The translations under genes were made by a program, and so were the position numbers. From Symbiodinium natans (lineage: Eukaryota > Sar > Dinophyceae > Suessiales > Symbiodiniaceae), in contig CAJNDS010001688.1 of assembly GCA_905221605.1 (NCBI GenBank), positions 1 through 10,764 of the forward strand: a stretch of DNA of 10,764 nucleotides. The letters run 5' to 3'. Of this stretch, positions 6,841-10,764 are shown piece by piece; position 1 is the stretch's first letter, and each line of letters opens with the position of its first letter. Below the pieces are notes generated by a model. It had not been told where the DNA came from, made no database searches, and saw only the letters and a program-made list of their open reading frames with translations.

Positions 6841-7055
6841 CCGTTGTTTGGATTTGAGATTATAGTCCAAATTAAAGGTATATAATTACCCGAATCGGAT
6901 TCTCGGATCGATCCCCCGCACCCCCCTCCGTGCTTACAGGGTCGAAACTTGGGATGCTTTTTCGGGTCGAAACTGTCGGATCCGGGTTTGGGTGTCTGAT
7001 CTACATTTTGGGCTCGGCCTGCACCAGTTTTCAGGTCGAATTGTGTGCTTTGGAG
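6841..7055. repeat. Transitional region with scattered GGGTCGAAAC motifs
   Basis: GGGTCGAAACTTGGG (about 6940), CGGGTCGAAACTGTCGGA (about 6964) and CAGGTCGAATTGTG (about 7032) foreshadow the 355-bp satellite. Between 6850 and 6935 the sequence is unassigned and includes a C-rich stretch at 6912-6928. Confidence 0.55.
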
Positions 7056-8100
7056 CAGGCGCAAACGAAGAAAGAGGGTTGCCTCGCCCTGGGCACCCGG
7101 CCCTGATCAAAGTGCATTTTTTATAAGCAAAATTCAGTAAGCCAAATCCGCCTTCTCCGGATCGCAGGAAGGTTCCAAAACTCGTTTTCCGTGCCGAAAC
7201 TTTCGGATTAGGATGCCGGGTCGAAACCTAGGGTTTCAGGTTGAAATTTTCGGATTCGGACACCGGTTTCGGGTCGAAACTATCGGACCCAGCTTTGGGT
7301 TTCCAGATCGAAATTCCCAAGTCCCGGATTTAGGCTTCCGGATCGAAACTGTCGGAATTAGCCCCCTGCTAAAACCTGTATTAGTTTCAGGTTGAAACTT
7401 TCGGATTGAGCAGACGCAAACGAAGAAAGAGGGGTGCCTCGACCTGGGCACTTGGCCCAGATCAAAATGCACTTTTTGTAAGCAAAATTCAGTAAGCCAA
7501 ATCAGCCTTCTCCGGATCGCAGGAAGGTTCCAAAACTCGTTTTCCGTGTCGAAAATTTCGGATTAGGATGCCGGGTCGAAACCTAGGGTTTCGGGTTGAA
7601 ATTTTCGGATTCGGACACCGGTTTCGGGTCGAAACTATAGGACCCAGCTTTGGGTTTCCAGATCGAAATTCCCAAGTCCCGGATTTAGGCTTCCGGATCG
7701 AAACTGTCGGAATTAGCCCCCTTTTAAAACCTGTATTAGTTTCAGGTTGAAACTTTCGGATTGAGCAGACGCAAACGAAGAAAGAGGGGTGCCTCGACCT
7801 GGGCACTTGGCCCAGATCAAAATGCACTTTTGAAAAGCAAAATTCAGTAAGCCAAAAAATCTAGGGTTTCGGGTTGAAATTTTCGGATTCGGACACCGGT
7901 TTCGGGTCGAAACTATCGGACCCAGCTTTGGGTTTCCAGATCGTAATTCCCAAGTCCCAGATTTAGGCTTCCGGATCGAAACTCGGGTCGAAACTATCGG
8001 TGGGTTTCCAGATCGAATTCCCAAATTCCCGGATTTAGGCTTCCGGGTCGAAACTGTCGGAATTAGCTCCTGCTAAAACCTGTCTTAATTTCAGGTTGAA
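7056..8100. repeat. 355-bp satellite, two full copies and a rearranged third
   Basis: CAGRCGCAAACGAAGAAAGAGG starts units at 7056, 7411 and 7766, which is exactly 355 bp apart. Units 1 and 2 differ by few bases. Unit 3 lacks about 85 bp after GTAAGCCAA (about 7854) and then carries an inserted partial duplication around 7980-8040. Inside each unit are shorter sub-repeats of about 30 bp built on TTCCGGATCGAAACTGTCGGA-like words, and the dyad GTTTCGGGTCGAAAC (7266-7280, 7621-7635, 7899-7913). The open frames on both strands (for example 7213-7395 and 7568-7750) simply copy the repeat and are not genes. Confidence 0.92.
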
Positions 8101-8290
8101 ACTTTCGGATTCGAGTGCCGGTTTCGGGTTAAACCTCGGGTTTCGGGTTGAAACTTTCGGATTCGGACAGCGGTTTCGGGTCGAAACTCTCGGACCCAGC
8201 TTTGGGTTTCCAGATCCAAGTTCCCAAATACCGGATTTAGGCTTCCGGATCGAAACTGTCGGAAGTAGCCCCGTGCTAAAACCTGTACAA
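8101..8290. repeat. Tail of the TCGAAAC sub-repeat family
   Basis: Two or three more sub-units follow (GGTTTCGGGTTAAACC at about 8121, GTTTCGGGTCGAAAC at 8173-8187, TTCCGGATCGAAACTGTCGG at about 8241). They end at CTAAAACCTGTACAACC near 8290. The frame on the minus strand from 8450 to 8091 is mostly this repeat. Confidence 0.75.
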
Positions 8291-8719
8291 CCCCCAACCG
8301 TGCAAGACGGCCTGTAATACTGCGTGTTTTTTTTAGAAGTTCACGGTCCGCCAGTGTTCTCAGCAAATCAAGGACTGCTGTCCATAGTGCAAATGTCTTA
8401 GGCATATGTTGCCCATAAAGCGATTTCCTGCGAAGAGCGATTTTCAGCAAGAAAGAAAAGGGTGAGTCGAACCTGACAGAGGAAGAAAGAAAGAGAAGAG
8501 AAGAAAAAAAAAAAAGGGTGGCTTGGCTTAACGAAAAAGGGCGGAGCGAAGAGAGGGTGGGAGCCGCCCTCGAGCGGCGCGGGAGGGCGTCATCTCGGGG
8601 CGGTCACGCGGCCCCGATCACACAGGCCACCCTGCGATTGCCCGAACGGCCGACTTTTCAAACTCGAAAGATGTGCGCAGGTGCCGCGCGCTCGCCCCGC
8701 GAGGTCTTTGTTCGAGACG
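8291..8719. other. Unassigned region with a purine tract
   Basis: No gene or repeat family is recognised here. A GA-rich tract at about 8446-8517 ends in A12 and GGG. From 8535 to 8719 the sequence is GC-rich (GAGCCGCCCTCGAGCGGCGC) and ends at GTTCGAGACG directly against telomeric tract 2. A 73-codon frame at 8518-8739 runs into the heptamers and has no support. Confidence 0.5.
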
Positions 8720-8789
8720 CCCTAAACCCTAAACCCTAAACCCTAAACCCTAAACCCTAAACCCTAAACCCTAAACCCTAAACCCTAAA
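8720..8789 (+). repeat. Interstitial telomeric tract 2, (CCCTAAA)10
   Basis: Ten perfect heptamers in the same orientation as tract 1, plus CCCT at 8790-8793. The left flank is GC-rich unassigned DNA without the 86-bp array or junction. The right flank (CTCAAGACAAAATAAATAG) is the same as that of tract 3. Confidence 0.96.
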
Positions 8790-8793
8790 CCCT

Positions 8794-9188
8794 CAAGACA
8801 AAATAAATAGAAATTGTATGTGGTATCAATCTGAATTTTCCAAGATATTTGTCTAAACAGCTGACAAACAGAGCTTAAGTAAATTAATCCAAAGCGGGAG
8901 GCCAAATGTTCAATTTACTTAAATCTCTGGTGCCTTCCCGGATCTCGGCAAACCAAAGCCCCAAATCGCCTCCTAAAGCCCAAAAAATTGCATGTGGCAT
9001 CAGTCTGAATTTTCCAAGATATTTGTCTAAACAGCTGACAAGCCGAGTTTACGTCTGAGGCCAAATGCTCAATTTACTCAAATCTCGCCCTGTGGTACCA
9101 TTCTGAATTTCCAAGTTATTTGTCTAAACAGCTGACAAGCCGAGTTTAAGTCTGAGGCCAAATGCTCAATTTACTCAAACCTCGCCCC
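8794..9188. repeat. Repeat of about 100 bp, copies 1-3
   Basis: The shared core is CTGAATTTTCCAAGATATTT, then GTCTAAACAGCTGACA, followed by GAGGCCAAATG and CAATTTACT. Copies lie at 8794-8927, 8983-9089 and 9091-9188; the last two are direct neighbours about 98 bp apart. Copy 1 contains perfect 11-bp inverted arms TTAAGTAAATT (8875-8885) and AATTTACTTAA (8912-8922). In copies 2 and 3 the left arm is decayed. The stretch 8928-8982 between copies 1 and 2 is unassigned. Confidence 0.85.
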
Positions 9189-9573
9189 TTAAAAAGGTGT
9201 CAAGAGCAACCCCCCCCCCCCCCCCCCGTTAACAAGGTGTCGAGAGCAACCTCCCCTTACAAAGGTGTCGAGAGCAACCCCCTTAAAAAGGTGTCGAGAG
9301 CAACCACGCCTTAAAAAGGTGTCGAGAGCAACCCCCTTTAAAAAGGTGTCGAGAGCAACCCCCCCTTAAAAAGGTGTCGAGAGCAACCCCCCCTTAAAAA
9401 GGTGTCAAGAGCAACACCCCCCTTAAAAATGTGTCGAGAGCAACCCCCCCCTTAAAAAGGTGTCGAGAGCAACACCCCCTTAAAAAGGTGTCGAGAGCAA
9501 CCCCTTTTAAAGGTGTCGAGAGCAACCCCCTTTTAAAGGTGTCGAGAGCAACCCCCCCTTAAAAAGGTGTCGA
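9186..9573. repeat. C-rich array of about 28 bp (14 copies)
   Basis: The unit is TTAAAAAGGTGTCGAGAGCAAC followed by a C run of variable length (3 to 18), so the period drifts between about 25 and 46 bp. The longest run is C18 at 9210-9227. Single-base variants include TCAAGAG, AAAATGTG and TTTTAAAGG. The array passes directly into the 86-bp array: its last unit ends GGTGTCGAGAG and continues as AGCTGTTCTCGCAACCG. Confidence 0.93.
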
Positions 9574-10289
9574 GAGAGCTGTTCTCGCAACCGTTTTCAA
9601 AGGGGTTCGAAAACCTCTTTTAAAAAGGTTGCAAGAGCAGCTCTCTCAACCTTTTTCCAAGGGGCTGCTCTCGCAACCGTTTTAAAAGGGGTTCGAAAAC
9701 CTCTTTTAAAAAGGTTGCAAGAGCAGCTCTCTCAACCTTTTTCCAAGGGGCTGCTCTCGCAACCGTTTTAAAAGGGGTTCGAAAACCTCTTTTAAAAAGG
9801 TTGCAAGAGCAGCTCTCTCAACCTTTTTCCAAGGGGCTGCTCTCGCAACCGTTTTAAAAGGGGTTCGAAAACCTCTTTTAAAATGGTTGCAAGAGCAGCT
9901 CTCTCAACCTTTTTCCAAGGGGCTGCTCTCGCAACCGTTTTAAAAGTGGTTCAAAAACCTCTTTTAAAAAGGTTGCAAGAGCAGCTCTCTCAACCTTTTT
10001 CCAAGGGGCTGCTCTCGCAACCGTTTTAAAAGGGGTTCGAAAACCTCTTTTAAAAAGGTTGCAAGAACAGCTCTCTCAACCTTTTTCCAAGGGGCTGCTC
10101 TCGCAACCGTTTTAAAAGGGGTTCGAAAACCTCTTTTAAAAAGGTTGCAAGAGCAGCTCTCTCAACCTTTTTCCAAGGGGCTGCTCTCGCAACCGTTTTA
10201 AAAGGGGTTCGAAAACCTCTTTTAAAAGGGTTGCAAGAGCAGCTCTCTCAACCTTTTTCCAAGAGGCTGCTCTCGCAACCGTTTTAAAA
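9574..10289. repeat. 86-bp quasi-palindromic tandem repeat, array B (about 8 copies)
   Basis: TCGAAAA markers lie at 9607, 9693, 9779 and 9865; the variant TCAAAAA is at 9951; markers resume at 10037, 10123 and 10209. The first unit (GAGAGCTGTTCTCGCAACCG), the variant pair (AAAATGG at about 9880, then GTGGTTCAAAAACC) and the last unit (CCAAGAGG) match array A and occur in the same order. Array B has four marker positions before the TCAAAAA unit and three after it, against nine and six in array A. Confidence 0.97.
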
Positions 10290-10331
10290 GGGTTTTTTTC
10301 CGACCCCCGAACCCTATACAATTTCTATAAA
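10290..10331 (+). repeat. Array-to-telomere junction motif, copy B
   Basis: The sequence reads GGG, T7, CCGACCCCCGAACCC, then TATACAATTTCTATAAA, as at 5779-5820. Heptamers begin at 10332. Confidence 0.9.
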
Positions 10332-10445
10332 CCCTAAACCCTAAACCCTAACAACAAAAGAAAAAAAAACCTAAACCCTGAACCCCAAACCCTAAACCCT
10401 AAACCCTAAACCCTAAACCCTAAACCCTAAACCCTAAACCCTAAA
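10332..10445 (+). repeat. Interstitial telomeric tract 3, interrupted
   Basis: Two and a half heptamers (10332-10350) are followed by an A-rich interruption (ACAACAAAAG and A-run, 10351-10369). Degenerate units follow (CCCTGAA, CCCCAAA), then perfect heptamers to 10445 and a partial CCCT. The orientation is the same as in tracts 1 and 2. Confidence 0.95.
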
Positions 10446-10625
10446 CCCTCAAGACAAAATAAATAGAAATTGTATGTGGTATCATTCTGAATTTCCCAAG
10501 TTATTTGTCTAAACAGCTGACACGCAGAGTTCGAGTAAACTAATCCAAAACGCTTCTGGGAGGCCGAGTTTAAGTAAATTGATTCAAAACACTACTGGGA
10601 GGCAAAATCTTCAATTTACTTAAAC
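10446..10625. repeat. Repeat of about 100 bp, copy 4, with a 15-bp inverted pair
   Basis: It begins CCCTCAAGACAAAATAAATAG after tract 3, as copy 1 does after tract 2, and carries the same CTGAATTT..GTCTAAACAGCTGACA core. It is longer because the TAAGTAAATT/CTGGGAGGC part is duplicated (about 10530-10562 and 10568-10602). GTTTAAGTAAATTGA (10568-10582) and TCAATTTACTTAAAC (10611-10625) are perfect inverted arms with a 28-base spacer. Confidence 0.88.
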
Positions 10626-10764
10626 CTGACTCCCCTGACCACTCCCCGCCCCCACTTCCCGGGCCCCCCCCTCAACACCTCCCCGCCCCTTTCCGGGCCC
10701 TTTCGGCCCTCTTACCCTCTCCAGACTCAGCAAAAACCTTTGTTCAACGCCCTTCCCAAGCCGG
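10626..10764. other. C-rich end of window, nothing recognised
   Basis: The sequence is pyrimidine-rich with CTTCCCGGGCCC and TTTCCGGGCCCTTTCGG words. No reading frame, repeat array or RNA gene can be supported. Confidence 0.5.

Noticed and set aside
6774-8024. Several 60-112-codon frames on both strands in the TCGAAAC region
   Set aside because: They repeat with the 355-bp satellite, rich in IRKPKSGTWEFRSGN-type words created by the sub-repeats, and are interrupted in the third copy; no sign of protein-level constraint.
8091-8450. 119-codon minus-strand frame
   Set aside because: The first third lies in unassigned DNA and the rest reads through the TCGAAAC sub-repeats; there is no recognisable domain.

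Overview
The window looks like eukaryotic nuclear DNA, mostly subtelomeric or satellite-like, with one convincing protein-coding gene. The plant/alga-type telomere heptamer CCCTAAA (TTTAGGG on the other strand) occurs in three interstitial tracts. The gene has no visible introns and encodes a cysteine-motif protein with a Pro/Ala/Glu-rich tail. Dense, young tandem satellites fill most of the rest. Together these fit a dinoflagellate best (inference, moderate confidence). A green alga or another protist with TTTAGGG telomeres is not excluded, and I found no full dinoflagellate spliced-leader relic.

Layout. Positions 1-1813 are tandem repeats built on one 17-bp core (TTCCACCTATATGAAGG). They form a 40-bp array that switches to an 84-bp (35+49) higher-order array, part of which stays open as a 254-codon frame of doubtful meaning. 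Positions 1814-2099 are the upstream flank of the gene. The gene at 2100-3338 encodes a 412-residue protein with two cysteine clusters, a very basic middle and an acidic tail; I do not recognise the family. Positions 3339-4374 are noncoding. They hold degenerate relatives of the later repeats, C-rich low-complexity DNA, two perfect GC hairpins and two decayed copies of a telomere-junction motif.

Positions 4375-6192 form a module: about 16 copies of an 86-bp quasi-palindromic repeat, a fixed junction of about 42 bp, and then 53 telomere heptamers. Positions 6193-8290 hold a short region rich in palindromes, then 92-bp repeats, then a 355-bp satellite full of GTTTCGGGTCGAAAC-type dyads. Positions 8291-8719 are unassigned, with a purine tract. 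Positions 8720-10625 carry a second module: ten heptamers, a repeat of about 100 bp in three copies, a C-rich array of about 28 bp, about eight copies of the 86-bp repeat, the same junction, a third telomeric tract, and a fourth copy of the 100-bp repeat. The end of the window is C-rich.

The main message is structural. Subtelomere-type modules are separated by same-orientation telomeric tracts, and the two 86-bp arrays share marker variants in the same order. This points to segmental duplication followed by copy-number change. I see no operon, defence system or mobile-element protein. The single gene has no recognisable functional link to the repeats. An assembly collapse or chimera in such DNA is a real possibility.
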